Source: Thalassospira sp. (GTDB taxonomy: Bacteria; Pseudomonadota; Alphaproteobacteria; Rhodospirillales; Thalassospiraceae). From it: DNA of 64,000 bases. The notes under the pieces are model-generated. The model worked only from the letters and a program-made list of their open reading frames with translations. It was not told where the DNA came from and did not search any database. The translations under genes and the position numbers were made by a program. Location of the stretch: assembly GCF_030690045.1 (NCBI RefSeq), contig NZ_JAUYHK010000016.1, positions 434,001 through 498,000 of the forward strand. Direction: 5' to 3'. Shown in pieces: positions 17,671 to 26,164 of this stretch (positions are counted from its first letter, which is position 1; every line of letters starts with the position of its first letter).

Positions 17671-18456
17671 CTATCCCATGTGCGACAGGATCGGAGCATG
17701 AATGTGCGGGCTTGTCTTGCGCCGCAAGGCCAGATCGTCTATCGCTTGGGCCTGTTTTACGATCAGGCCCGGCAGTTCGGCCCATGTGCCAACCGGTTTC
17801 ATCACCTGAACCGCCTCATCGTCGTGGGCCGCAATCATTTCAGGTACGTCATCGCGCGCATGAACACCGCCCCCGGCAAGCATCGGCAGGAAAACCGCCT
17901 GTTTGCGCCGGCTCATCGTCCGCCAATGTGTCAGAGATGGCTGACCTTCGATATTGGTAATCTGCACATCGATCTCCGGTATCATTGATCCCAGTGCTTT
18001 TGCCAGAACAACGGTTTCCGGCAATGGTTCGGTCAGGGTTTTCAGGCCATGTGGCACCAGAAATACCGTACTGTCACCGGCCAGCCAGCCTTGCCGATTC
18101 AGCACGGCCCTGATTTGCCCGACCATCATAACCTTGAAACCCTCAAGCCCGATCACCGGCGGCAAAACACCGGCATCTTCCAGCCCCGCCTCATGCAAGC
18201 GCTGCGGCAATTCGGTCTGCACCAGATATCCTGTGCTGAAAAACAGCGGCATCACCACCAACCGGTGGGCCAGACCGGTTTCGCACAAACCTTCCAGAAC
18301 CGGGGCCAGCCCCGGCGTGCTGCGCATATAGCCAAAATGCACGGGACCGTTCCATGAGGACCGCACACAATCCGCCAGCCACCGCGCCGGCTCACCTCCG
18401 GCAACGCTGGTACCATGTGCGACCATCAATAATGTTGGGTCAAGGGGACCAAACAT
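17671..18456 (-). CDS. CbiX/sirohydrochlorin-chelatase-like protein
   Basis: 261 residues from the ATG at 18456 (a start 30 bases earlier is possible). Two chelatase-like halves: LLMVAHGTSVAGGEPAR near the N-terminus and STVFLVPHGLKTLTEPLP in the middle, each with the HG that places the metal-binding histidine in class II chelatases; VMPLFFSTGYLVQTELP and VFLPMLAGGGVHARDDVPE follow the same pattern. The family inserts Co, Fe or Ni into sirohydrochlorin-type tetrapyrroles. No other cobalamin or siroheme genes are nearby, so the metal and pathway remain open. Confidence 0.82.
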   Translation of the reverse strand: MFGPLDPTLLMVAHGTSVAGGEPARWLADCVRSSWNGPVHFGYMRSTPGLAPVLEGLCETGLAHRLVVMPLFFSTGYLVQTELPQRLHEAGLEDAGVLPPVIGLEGFKVMMVGQIRAVLNRQGWLAGDSTVFLVPHGLKTLTEPLPETVVLAKALGSMIPEIDVQITNIEGQPSLTHWRTMSRRKQAVFLPMLAGGGVHARDDVPEMIAAHDDEAVQVMKPVGTWAELPGLIVKQAQAIDDLALRRKTSPHIHAPILSHMG

Positions 18457-18541
18457 CGGAAACCTGCCTTTGCATTCACCATACATATTTATCTGGTTTG
18501 CTGTACGGATACTGCAAGGCAGCGGATCACTTCATCGGTGA

Positions 18542-19453
18542 CTAGCCGACCAGATCCCACTGCGGCTGTCCGCCAAACCGTTCATAGAGAAAATCCACCA
18601 ACAACCTGATGCGCGCCGAAAGCTGGCGGCTGGTCGGATATAGCAGATACAACATCAATTCCGGCATGGCGTAATCCTGCAAGATCGTCACCAGCCGCCC
18701 GGTTTGCAAATCCGGACCGGCAATAAAGGTCGGCAGAGGGGTAATACCCAGCCCGGCCACCGCCGCATCACATAAAACTTCGGCATTATTGCAGCAAAAT
18801 ACCCCGTCCACCTGAACCGAAACCCAGCCATCCGGTCCCTTTAGCTTCCATGTCGATCCAGCGGGCAAATTGCCATAATGCAGACAGGGCAGACGGGCGA
18901 GATCTTTGGCATCTGTCGGTGCGCCCACCCGTTTGAGAAAATCGGGCGATGCACAAATCACCCGGCGTATCGGAATGATTTCATGATCAATCAGGGCCAG
19001 GGTTTCGGTCGGTTGACTGATGCGGACCGTCATGTCAAAGCCATCGGCCACCGGGTCGATAAACCGGTCCGATAATGCCAGCTCCACCCGGATTGCCGGA
19101 TAACGTCGGGCAAATTCAACCAAAGCCGGACCCAGATGCAGGGTGCCAAATGACATTGGCGCATTGATGCGAATATCCCCCGATGGCGTATCGCGGTTTT
19201 CACCAATGGCTTCTTCGGCTTCACGCAAATCCGCCAGAATGGATTTGGCCCGGTCGTAAAAAGCACGGCCGCTGGGGGTGGCCGCCACCTGCCGGGTGGT
19301 GCGATTAAGCAATTGCACGCCCAAATCTTCTTCCAGTGCGATCACCGCCCGGTTGACCTGGGATCGCGATTGCCCGATATCGCGTGCGGCGGCAGCAAAA
19401 CTGCCAGCCTCGACCACCCGGATAAAAGCCTGCAATCCCGCCAGTTTGTCCAT
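18542..19453 (-). CDS. LysR-family transcriptional regulator
   Basis: 303 residues. Typical start MDKLAGLQAFIRVVEAGSF, a winged helix with AAAARDIGQSRSQVNRAVIALE, and a substrate-binding domain. The short N-terminus and the QVNRAV recognition helix place it with the CrgA-like LysR subgroup. It is divergent from the pirin and DoxX genes with a 128-bp gap, the arrangement in which a LysR protein usually controls its neighbours, often in response to aromatic or electrophilic compounds. Confidence 0.92.
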   Translation of the reverse strand: MDKLAGLQAFIRVVEAGSFAAAARDIGQSRSQVNRAVIALEEDLGVQLLNRTTRQVAATPSGRAFYDRAKSILADLREAEEAIGENRDTPSGDIRINAPMSFGTLHLGPALVEFARRYPAIRVELALSDRFIDPVADGFDMTVRISQPTETLALIDHEIIPIRRVICASPDFLKRVGAPTDAKDLARLPCLHYGNLPAGSTWKLKGPDGWVSVQVDGVFCCNNAEVLCDAAVAGLGITPLPTFIAGPDLQTGRLVTILQDYAMPELMLYLLYPTSRQLSARIRLLVDFLYERFGGQPQWDLVG

Positions 19454-19581
19454 TTTACGTCCACCTACCTTGCCATTATTGTCGCGTTATATGCAACAGT
19501 ATGGGCACATTTACATTAATTGTCATTTTTTATGAAAAGCGTAATCTTGCCCCATCAAACGCATACAAACGGAGCAAAATC

Positions 19582-20277
19582 ATGATTACCAAACTGAGAT
19601 CAGATGAGCGCGGCAAGGCCAATTTTGGCTGGCTTGATTCCCGACACAGCTTTTCCTTTGGTCACTATTACAATCCTGACCGCATGGGCTGGGGCCCGCT
19701 GCGGGTGATCAACGAGGACCGGGTGATTGCCGGGGCCGGGTTTGATACTCACGGTCACAAGGACATGGAAATCATTTCCTATGTTCTGGAGGGCGCCCTT
19801 GAGCACAAGGACAGCATCGGCACCGGATCGGTGATCAAACCGGGTCGCCTGCAACGCATGACAGCCGGAACAGGTATTCGCCACAGCGAATACAACCATT
19901 CCAAAAAGGCCCCGGTACATTTCCTGCAAATCTGGATCATCCCGGAAAAAACCGGTTTGAAACCCGGCTACGAGGAAAAGGAAATCACCCATGACGGTGA
20001 TGGTCTGCATCTGATCGGCAGCCGCACCGGTCGCGACGGATCGGTCACCATCCATCAGGATGTCGATCTGTATGTCGCCCGGCTTACGGATGGTGCGTCG
20101 GTTTCACACCCGATCAAACCGGGTCGTCTGGCCTGGGTTCAGGTAGCCCGCGGCAAGGTGCGGGTTAATGGTGAAACGCTGCTGGCCGGGGATGGTGCCG
20201 CCATCAGCGATGAAGACAGCATCAATTTCAGCCACGCCGAAGGGGCCGAGGCCCTGTTGTTTGACATGATTCCCTGA
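19582..20277 (+). CDS. Pirin-family cupin protein (YhhW-like)
   Basis: 231 residues from the ATG at 19582, with GGAGC upstream. Bicupin with all four metal ligands of the family: His57 and His59 (FDTHGHKDME), His101 and Glu103 (GIRHSEYNHS). These positions equal those of E. coli YhhW, a pirin with quercetin dioxygenase activity in vitro. The physiological role of bacterial pirins is uncertain. It is followed 36 bases later by a DoxX gene and is divergent from a LysR gene, a frequent trio in stress or redox responses. Confidence 0.94.
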   Translation: MITKLRSDERGKANFGWLDSRHSFSFGHYYNPDRMGWGPLRVINEDRVIAGAGFDTHGHKDMEIISYVLEGALEHKDSIGTGSVIKPGRLQRMTAGTGIRHSEYNHSKKAPVHFLQIWIIPEKTGLKPGYEEKEITHDGDGLHLIGSRTGRDGSVTIHQDVDLYVARLTDGASVSHPIKPGRLAWVQVARGKVRVNGETLLAGDGAAISDEDSINFSHAEGAEALLFDMIP

Positions 20278-20313
20278 TCCAGAGCCTTGATCTTTTTTTC
20301 ACGGAGAATTGAA

Positions 20314-20787
20314 ATGACCACAGCTACAACCACAACCAATCCGCGTCCGATCATCCCGGCCCTTGGCAAGGTCTGGACCACTCTTGAACCCCTGTCACCG
20401 GTAATTGTCCGGGTTACGACCGGACTTCTCTTGGTGCCGCATGGTGCACAGAAACTGTTTGGTGCCTTTGGCGGTTACGGCCTTGAAGGCACGGCAGGCT
20501 GGCTTGCCAGCATCGGTTTTGAACCAGGCCTGCTCTTTGCACTGCTGATCGGCCTTCTGGAATTTGTCGGCGGCCTGATGCTGGTCGCGGGCCTTCTGAC
20601 CCGCCCGGTGGCCGTGGCCATTGTCGCCTTTATGACCATCGCCTTTTTCATCCATCTTCCGGCCGGATATGCCTGGAACGAAGGCGGCGTTGAAATGCCG
20701 GTCTTCTGGGGACTGATGGCGCTTTCCCTCGTCATTCGCGGCGGCGGGGCATATTCGCTGGATCGCAAACTGGGCGCGGAATTCTAA
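20314..20787 (+). CDS. DoxX-family membrane protein
   Basis: 157 residues; GGAGA lies upstream of the ATG at 20314. Four membrane segments with the DoxX hallmarks RVTTGLLLVPHGAQKLFGAFGG in the first and GLLEFVGGLMLVAGLLTRPVA in the second and third. Family members sit in the inner membrane and are linked to redox or thiol stress in some bacteria; the biochemical role is unclear. It shares a transcript with the pirin gene and is closed by a terminator at 20818. Confidence 0.92.
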   Translation: MTTATTTTNPRPIIPALGKVWTTLEPLSPVIVRVTTGLLLVPHGAQKLFGAFGGYGLEGTAGWLASIGFEPGLLFALLIGLLEFVGGLMLVAGLLTRPVAVAIVAFMTIAFFIHLPAGYAWNEGGVEMPVFWGLMALSLVIRGGGAYSLDRKLGAEF

Positions 20788-20817
20788 TTCAGGAACCGGT
20801 GCCGCATATGATGTCAC

Positions 20818-20844
20818 AAACGGGCTGCCAAAAAGGCGGCCCGT
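20818..20844 (+). terminator. Rho-independent terminator of the pirin-DoxX operon
   Basis: AAACGGGC-T-GCC pairs with GGC-G-GCCCGTTT around a short A-rich loop, followed by TTATTTTA. One mismatch in a roughly 12-bp stem. Confidence 0.85.
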
Positions 20845-20932
20845 TTATTTTATGATCCTCATATGGGGATATCGGATTTTGAGACACCGGTTTAGGGTCC
20901 GGCAATCAACATTTTGACATTCAGGAAATCCC

Positions 20933-21124
20933 ATGACCCTGCCTCTGCACCAGATTTGCGAAAAGCATCTAACCGTTTCCGGCTTTGACTGGAATGACGC
21001 CGAAGACTCACAACTGATCGAAAATCTGACCAACTGGTTTCTGACCCTGCAACGCACATCACAACCAATATTGTTTTCCGACTGGCTGGCCGGTCAAAAC
21101 GCCAAGGGGATACACGAGAAATGA
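20933..21124 (+). CDS. Small protein of unknown function, coupled to a receiver gene
   Basis: 63 residues, no cysteine pattern beyond one Cys, predicted helical with tryptophans (FDWNDAEDS, NLTNWFLTLQ, FSDWLAG). Preceded by AGGAAA at 20921-20926, and its stop overlaps the ATG of the receiver gene by four bases (ATGA), so the two are translated together. I do not recognise it. A small partner or output protein for the single-domain receiver is a reasonable guess. Confidence 0.62.
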   Translation: MTLPLHQICEKHLTVSGFDWNDAEDSQLIENLTNWFLTLQRTSQPILFSDWLAGQNAKGIHEK

Positions 21125-21594
21125 CTATCATCCTGACAAAATCAGATCGCAAAAAAACGATCATCGCCCAAAGCCTTGATCAGATCAAAACCGATCTCGC
21201 CTATCGGCTGCCAGCGTCGGAAAAGCGGATTCTTCTGGTCGATGACAGTATCGAAGTCCGGTTTTCCCTCCGGCGGATTCTGCGCAGTGCAGGCATTCAC
21301 CAGATCAACGGCACCAATAATGGTGTTGCTGCCATCCAGATGGTTCTTAATATGGCCCAAAACGACACGCCATATCATGTTGTGATTCTGGATTACATGA
21401 TGCCCGGCCTGACCGGCATGGAAATTCTGGATGAAATCCGGCAGTCCGGCGTGCCCGGCACCGAAAAAACGCGGTTTATTTTCCTGACCGGTTTTCGGGA
21501 CCAACAACTTGAAGATGCCGCGCGCATTGCCGGGGCGGCTTTTATCCTCGACAAACCGTGCAACACTACAAAACTGATGGCCGCCATTGGCTGA
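21121..21594 (+). CDS. Single-domain response regulator (CheY-like)
   Basis: 157 residues: about 34 residues of N-terminal extension, then one receiver domain. Acidic pair D41/D42 (LLVDDS), phospho-acceptor Asp91 (VVILDYMMPGLTG), Thr123 (FLTGF) and Lys145 (LDKPC). There is no output domain, so it acts by protein contact or as a phosphorelay intermediate. The histidine kinase encoded convergently 24 bases away is the obvious partner. Confidence 0.92.
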   Translation: MTIILTKSDRKKTIIAQSLDQIKTDLAYRLPASEKRILLVDDSIEVRFSLRRILRSAGIHQINGTNNGVAAIQMVLNMAQNDTPYHVVILDYMMPGLTGMEILDEIRQSGVPGTEKTRFIFLTGFRDQQLEDAARIAGAAFILDKPCNTTKLMAAIG

Positions 21595-21617
21595 TTGATG
21601 TGCCGGGATTCGTTTTT

Positions 21618-23111
21618 TCAAACTATCGCGGAATCATCTTCCACGATGTTACGGTCTGACCTGTGAGAGACGCGCGGCAGGCGGATGATAAATTCCGCCC
21701 CCTCCTCACAGGTTTCCGACAACATCAAATCCCCACCGAAATCATCCCGAATCAATTTGCGACAAATCGGCAATCCCTGCCCGGTGCCCACTCCACGTTC
21801 CTTGGTGGTAAAGAAATAATCGAAAATGCGCGCGCGGACTTCTTCGGGCACGCCACCACCATTATCGCGCACCCGCAACCAGACATTATCGTCATCAGAT
21901 GTCACCAGCAAATGGATGAGACCATCCGGTCGGCCCTTGCTTTCAATCGATTGCGCCGCATTGACGATCAGATTGATCAATGCCTGTGACAAATGATTGC
22001 GTCGCCCGGTCAGTTCGGTGACATCGGTGCGATATTCCTGCTCAAACCTTGCAATATGCTTGACCTGATTACGGGTCAGGGTCATCGCGGTTTCGATTTC
22101 TTCGGGCAATGAAATGGTCTGCAAGGTTTCATCGCCGGAATAGGTGAATTTGCGAATGCCCCGCACGATCTCGGCAATTCGTTCCAACCCCTGCAAGCTT
22201 TCGCGAATTGCGGCCGGAATTTCTTCTTGCATGAAAACCATGCGGTCCGGATCAATCTTCAGTCGGGACTGTCCATCGGGGTCCATGGTCACCGCCCCGA
22301 CCAGTTCCTCGAAACTGGCATCAAGAAATTCCAGATTGTTATGGATATATTGTGCCGGGGTGTTGATTTCATGCGCCACTCCGCCGGCCAGTGTACCCAG
22401 AGCATGAATTTTGGCGTATTCCGCCGCATCGCGGACCGCCTGTTGTTCCTGCCGTGCCAGACGGGCATCCATATCGGCCTCAAAGGCACGGCTGCGGTTG
22501 CGAACCACAAAGGCCGACAGGGCCACCATCACCACGACCCCAATGATAAACAGATAGGACAATATCTCGATGTCATATTTGACCTCGCGAATATTATCGG
22601 CATTATAGACTGATACATAATTGGTGGTCAGCACCGATGCGCGCTGCAATTCGCTATCAAGTGCTCCCAACCGCTGATAGATCAGCCGCAAAATATCAGT
22701 CCGGGAAAGATCGCCTGCAACCGCCGCATCAATTTCCGCAATCGCATTTTGCATTTTCTCAAGCAGGCGCGGTAATTCGGGAATTTCGTTCAGGGTTGCA
22801 AATCCGCTGCCAGTCTGAATGATCTGCACCCGGCTGACCAGAAGATCAAATTTGAGGATGATATCGTCAAATTCAGGGTCAGAAATGGTTTCGGCATTCA
22901 GATGTACCCGCACTTCGCGATCCAGAACCAGATATTGTTTCTGGATCTGAAACACCGCCCAGGCAAAATTTTCGCGATAGGCAAACCGGTCATCCTCCAG
23001 TGTGCGCACCAATGCCGACGAATAAAAATAATAAACACCAACCAGCAGGGTCAGGACCAGAACCACCACCCCGTTTGACAGCGCAAATTTCGTGGCTTTA
23101 CTGTTGGCCAT
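21618..23111 (-). CDS. Membrane sensor histidine kinase
   Basis: 497 residues. Membrane segments at about 12-31 and 183-203 flank a helical periplasmic domain of about 150 residues. Then comes a cytosolic helix, a HisKA with His247 in LAGGVAHEINTPAQYI, and an HATPase domain with LINLIVNAAQSIE (N box), VRDNGGGVP (G1) and GVGTGQGLPI (G2). The NtrB/HisKA_4-like phosphorylation motif is typical of kinases that work with free-standing receivers. It has no HAMP or PAS domain that I can see. Its ATG at 23111 lies 14 bases inside the upstream gene for a periplasmic molybdopterin-fold protein, so the two are made together and probably sense together. Confidence 0.93.
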   Translation of the reverse strand: MANSKATKFALSNGVVVLVLTLLVGVYYFYSSALVRTLEDDRFAYRENFAWAVFQIQKQYLVLDREVRVHLNAETISDPEFDDIILKFDLLVSRVQIIQTGSGFATLNEIPELPRLLEKMQNAIAEIDAAVAGDLSRTDILRLIYQRLGALDSELQRASVLTTNYVSVYNADNIREVKYDIEILSYLFIIGVVVMVALSAFVVRNRSRAFEADMDARLARQEQQAVRDAAEYAKIHALGTLAGGVAHEINTPAQYIHNNLEFLDASFEELVGAVTMDPDGQSRLKIDPDRMVFMQEEIPAAIRESLQGLERIAEIVRGIRKFTYSGDETLQTISLPEEIETAMTLTRNQVKHIARFEQEYRTDVTELTGRRNHLSQALINLIVNAAQSIESKGRPDGLIHLLVTSDDDNVWLRVRDNGGGVPEEVRARIFDYFFTTKERGVGTGQGLPICRKLIRDDFGGDLMLSETCEEGAEFIIRLPRVSHRSDRNIVEDDSAIV

Positions 23112-23580
23112 GAACCGATTTCACCTGCCAGACCGAATAGGACCAATAGGTATCGGTCTGAAACCGGGGGTCGCTATCATAGGGGAAAATCACCCAGAAC
23201 GGCCCCTTGTCGCGCACAGACATCACCTCTCCATCCAGATGATAGGCCAGAATGGCACCATCCTGACGCAATACACTGGCAGGCACCGTAACATTATAAT
23301 CATTTAGGGCAGATATCTGAATATTCGGAGCCGAAATGCCATATCTGTCAAGCAACGTATCAAAAGAAACGCCGGTAAAACGGCGTTCACCATCCGTCCA
23401 GGGTGTTGTCGTCACAATGCCGGTGGCGGGAAAAGCCATTATTTCATTCAGCGATACAATGATTTCCGCCCCGTCATCACCATACAGCACAAGTTGCTCC
23501 CGTGCCTGCGCCGAACCGGTCTGCAACAATAACAAAAGGGCAAACCCACCCAAAAACATTTTAAAGAAAGATTTCAACAT
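23098..23580 (-). CDS. Periplasmic molybdopterin-fold protein without the cofactor cysteine
   Basis: 160 residues with a clear signal peptide (about 1-26, cleavage SAQA/R). The body resembles the small oxidoreductase molybdopterin-binding (SUOX-like) fold: FTGVSFDTLLDRYG, ISALNDYNVTVP, ILAYHLDGE and GPFWVIFPYD are typical strings. The mature protein contains no cysteine at all, so the Mo-coordinating thiolate of sulfite-oxidase-type enzymes is missing. The stop overlaps the kinase start. A ligand-binding accessory to the kinase is more plausible than an enzyme. Confidence 0.75.
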   Translation of the reverse strand: MLKSFFKMFLGGFALLLLLQTGSAQAREQLVLYGDDGAEIIVSLNEIMAFPATGIVTTTPWTDGERRFTGVSFDTLLDRYGISAPNIQISALNDYNVTVPASVLRQDGAILAYHLDGEVMSVRDKGPFWVIFPYDSDPRFQTDTYWSYSVWQVKSVHGQQ

Positions 23581-23617
23581 GGTATCGCTCCGATTCAGAT
23601 TTTAATCATGGCAGGGC

Positions 23618-24850
23618 TCAGGGGCAGGAGCAACCGGATGACGACATTTCTGTGCATTCCGTCGCTTCCTTATCTTGCCAGGCATCGTCTTCGGTCGCCG
23701 GGTTCAGGGATTCCGGATACCCAAAGAAATAACCCTGCATTTCATCCACCCCGATCATCCGCAGCCGGTTGGCCGTTGCCTGATCTTCAACACCTTCGGC
23801 CACCACAACAAGACCTTGCTGATGGGCGACCGATACTGTCCATTCCACAAAAGACTCATCAAGGCTTTCGGTCATCATCCGCCATGTCAGTTCCCGGTCC
23901 AGCTTGATGCCGCCAAAAAAATCATGGCGCAGCAAGGCGATCGAATTGTTTCCGGCTCCGAAATCATCGATATACAGGGCAATTCCTTCCGACTTGAGAT
24001 AACGTGCATTGGTGATGAATTCAGACGACAGAACCCTGGCACTGCGCTCGGTAATTTCAAATTCCAGAATCAGGTTTTTCTCGCGCAGATTTTCTGCTGT
24101 ACGGGCCAGAAATCTTACAAAATTGCTATTGATTACCGAACAGGGTGACAGATTGACCGAGATTCTGGCCCCCTTGTCCGCATTGCCAAAGCGGGCGTCC
24201 AATTCCGGCGCTGCCTGATCGACCATGTCGAGCATCCCCGATGTCAAAAGATTGATCACCGAATGGTCTTCGCAGGCCTCAAATATCTGTTCGAGCGAAA
24301 AGCGTTTCTGCAAACCCGGGAACCGTGTCAGAATTTCAGCTCCGGCCAGACTAAAATCCTGCGCATGCACGCGGCGCTGCGCCACAATTTTCTGACCGCC
24401 ATTTTTGATGGCACGGTTAATCAGGGCCGGGCTGACAGCATGGCTGGATGGAAAGAAAGGCGCATTTGAAATAAAACGGTCAAGCACCATTTTAAGCGCC
24501 CTTACCGACACCGGCTTGGCCAGAATCCGGCTGACCATTGCACGATTGATAGCATCGCGCAGCGACACAGACGATACATTCCCCGACAGTAAAATCCGCG
24601 CCACATCGGGGACAATCTTGCGCGCCTGTTGCAAAAACTGGATGCCATCCATTTCAGGCATCACCAGATCGGCGACAATGGCATGAGGACGGGTTTTATT
24701 GGCCATCAGCCATTCCAGCGCACATTTGGCCGATGCCCGGGTGACAATGGTGAAATAACCCGACAAGGCGCGTGCCACCGACGCCAGCAATGCTTCGTCA
24801 TCATCGACCATCAATATGGTGGGTCGAAATGTCCTGACAGCCACATTCAT
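23618..24850 (-). CDS. Response regulator with EAL (c-di-GMP phosphodiesterase) output
   Basis: 410 residues from the ATG at 24850 (a GTG 12 bases earlier is possible). Receiver domain with D15-D18 cluster, phospho-acceptor Asp61 (IVADLVMPEMDG) and a KP pair (LAKPVS). After a linker, an EAL domain: the signature reads EIL (SLAGAEILTRF), then VNLSP, LEFEITERS, IDDFGAGNNS, KLDRE and VVAEGVED. The metal and catalytic residues of active phosphodiesterases appear present, so it should hydrolyse c-di-GMP to pGpG. It lies 37 bases upstream of the molybdopterin-fold gene, making a three-gene unit with the kinase. Confidence 0.92.
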   Translation of the reverse strand: MNVAVRTFRPTILMVDDDEALLASVARALSGYFTIVTRASAKCALEWLMANKTRPHAIVADLVMPEMDGIQFLQQARKIVPDVARILLSGNVSSVSLRDAINRAMVSRILAKPVSVRALKMVLDRFISNAPFFPSSHAVSPALINRAIKNGGQKIVAQRRVHAQDFSLAGAEILTRFPGLQKRFSLEQIFEACEDHSVINLLTSGMLDMVDQAAPELDARFGNADKGARISVNLSPCSVINSNFVRFLARTAENLREKNLILEFEITERSARVLSSEFITNARYLKSEGIALYIDDFGAGNNSIALLRHDFFGGIKLDRELTWRMMTESLDESFVEWTVSVAHQQGLVVVAEGVEDQATANRLRMIGVDEMQGYFFGYPESLNPATEDDAWQDKEATECTEMSSSGCSCP

Positions 24851-25001
24851 TGATCTATCCACCCTTTCAATACCGTACCATCGCTTCCATCTGACACAAT
24901 GAGGCAGATTTTAACGCCCTATTCGTAAATATCGATATTAACTATCCAATAAGATAGGTAAAAGATTGGGTGTGGCATATCCCCAAACAAGGAGGGTCAG
25001 C

Positions 25002-25916
25002 ATGATAAGGGCGAAATCGGCGATCCGGGTTTTGTTTGTTGATGACGACGAAAATCTGGTGGCCTCACACCGCCGTAATTTTCAGCGGCTCTATCCCGAC
25101 TGGCAGGGAATATTTCTGACCGATCCCCGGGCTGCACTTGACATGCTGTTGAGTGACAGCAGCATCAGCGCCACCATTCTGGATATTCACATGCCTGCCC
25201 TGACCGGATTGCAAATGGCGGCACAATTGCATCAACACCGGCCCGATCTGATCATTATCATGTTGACCGGTTATGCCGATCTGCAATCCATGTTACAGGC
25301 CGTCAATGAATATGGCGTTCACCGGTTTTATCCCAAACCAACCCCGATGAATGTCCTGATGGAGGGTGTGGCCGATGCCCTTGACAAACGCCGGATGGAT
25401 GACTGCCAGATTCCCGATATCGTCCTTGATCTTTTCAATCTGGGCCTGATCTCGACCAATGAACGGCTGGAAATTGTGCATATGAACGCCCAGGCTGCGG
25501 ATATGGACCTGTTTTTTCATCCGCTGACCGGACGTGTCGCCCCGATGCACAAAAGCTTTTCGCTCGCGCATGACGACCGGACATTATCGGTGTTTCTACG
25601 CCGCATCCCGCCAAGACCCAGTGTCGTTGGCAGTACCGGCGCTAGCGGGTTTGTTTTTGTCCTGATCGAACCTGACACGATCGCCCCGCCACGGATTAAC
25701 GACCTGATGGATGTTTTTGGCCTGACGCGGTCCGAAGCCAAACTGACCCAGAAACTGGCCGAAGGATTATCGCTTGATCAGGCCTCCAACCTTGTCGGCA
25801 TTTCGGTGCAATCCGCCCGCACCTACCTCAAAGCCATCTTCACCAAAACCGGCGCCAACCGCCAACCCCAACTGATGAAAATCGTTCTTTCGGGGATACC
25901 GGCGCTGAGGGGGTAA
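25002..25916 (+). CDS. Response regulator with LuxR-type DNA-binding domain
   Basis: 304 residues; GGAGG lies seven bases before the ATG at 25002. Receiver at about 8-125 with phospho-acceptor Asp61 (ATILDIHMPALTG), Thr91-region MLTGYAD and Lys in YPKPTP. A middle region of about 100 residues of unclear fold (RLEIVHMNAQAADM) resembles the PAS-like linker of some HTH regulators. C-terminal HTH of the LuxR class: LTRSEAKLTQKLAEGLSLDQ, then VSVQSARTYLKAIFTKTGANRQPQL-type spacing. It is divergent from the EAL operon with 151 bp between, so it probably regulates it. Confidence 0.88.
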   Translation: MIRAKSAIRVLFVDDDENLVASHRRNFQRLYPDWQGIFLTDPRAALDMLLSDSSISATILDIHMPALTGLQMAAQLHQHRPDLIIIMLTGYADLQSMLQAVNEYGVHRFYPKPTPMNVLMEGVADALDKRRMDDCQIPDIVLDLFNLGLISTNERLEIVHMNAQAADMDLFFHPLTGRVAPMHKSFSLAHDDRTLSVFLRRIPPRPSVVGSTGASGFVFVLIEPDTIAPPRINDLMDVFGLTRSEAKLTQKLAEGLSLDQASNLVGISVQSARTYLKAIFTKTGANRQPQLMKIVLSGIPALRG

Positions 25917-25931
25917 TCAACAAACAGAACC

Positions 25932-25958
25932 ACGATCTTAAAAGATCGTTTTAATTTT
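25932..25958. terminator. Rho-independent terminator
   Basis: ACGATCT / AGATCGT with loop TAAA, followed by TTTTAATTTT. It ends the LuxR-type regulator gene just before the oppositely oriented tRNA. Confidence 0.82.
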
Positions 25959-25977
25959 CATAATTATTAAAGGAAAA

Positions 25978-26054
25978 TGGTGCACCCGACTGGATTCGAA
26001 CCAGTGGCCTTTGCCTTCGGAGGGCAACGCTCTATCCAGCTGAGCTACGGGTGC
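25978..26054 (-). tRNA. tRNA-Arg (anticodon CCG)
   Basis: A 77-nt tRNA on the minus strand. Acceptor GCACCCG pairs with CGGGTGC, the D arm is GCTCAGCTGGATAGAGC, the anticodon stem is TTGCC/GGCAA with loop CTCCGAA giving anticodon CCG (reads CGG, Arg), and the T arm is CTGGTTCGAATCCAG. The terminal CCA is encoded (TGG at 25978-25980 on the plus strand). No integrase or att-like duplication is seen next to it. Confidence 0.97.
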
Positions 26055-26164
26055 ACAAGCGCTTGGAAATGATCTGCAAGCGGTTTGGGTGATACAGGTT
26101 TTGCACGCACCGGGCAAGGGTTTTTGACGGGAAATAATGCACTCTTTCCTCTGCCCCCCAAACC

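Noticed and set aside
25978..26054. tRNA-Arg as an integration site of a mobile element
   Set aside because: No integrase, no duplicated 3' end of the tRNA and no compositional change on either side were seen.
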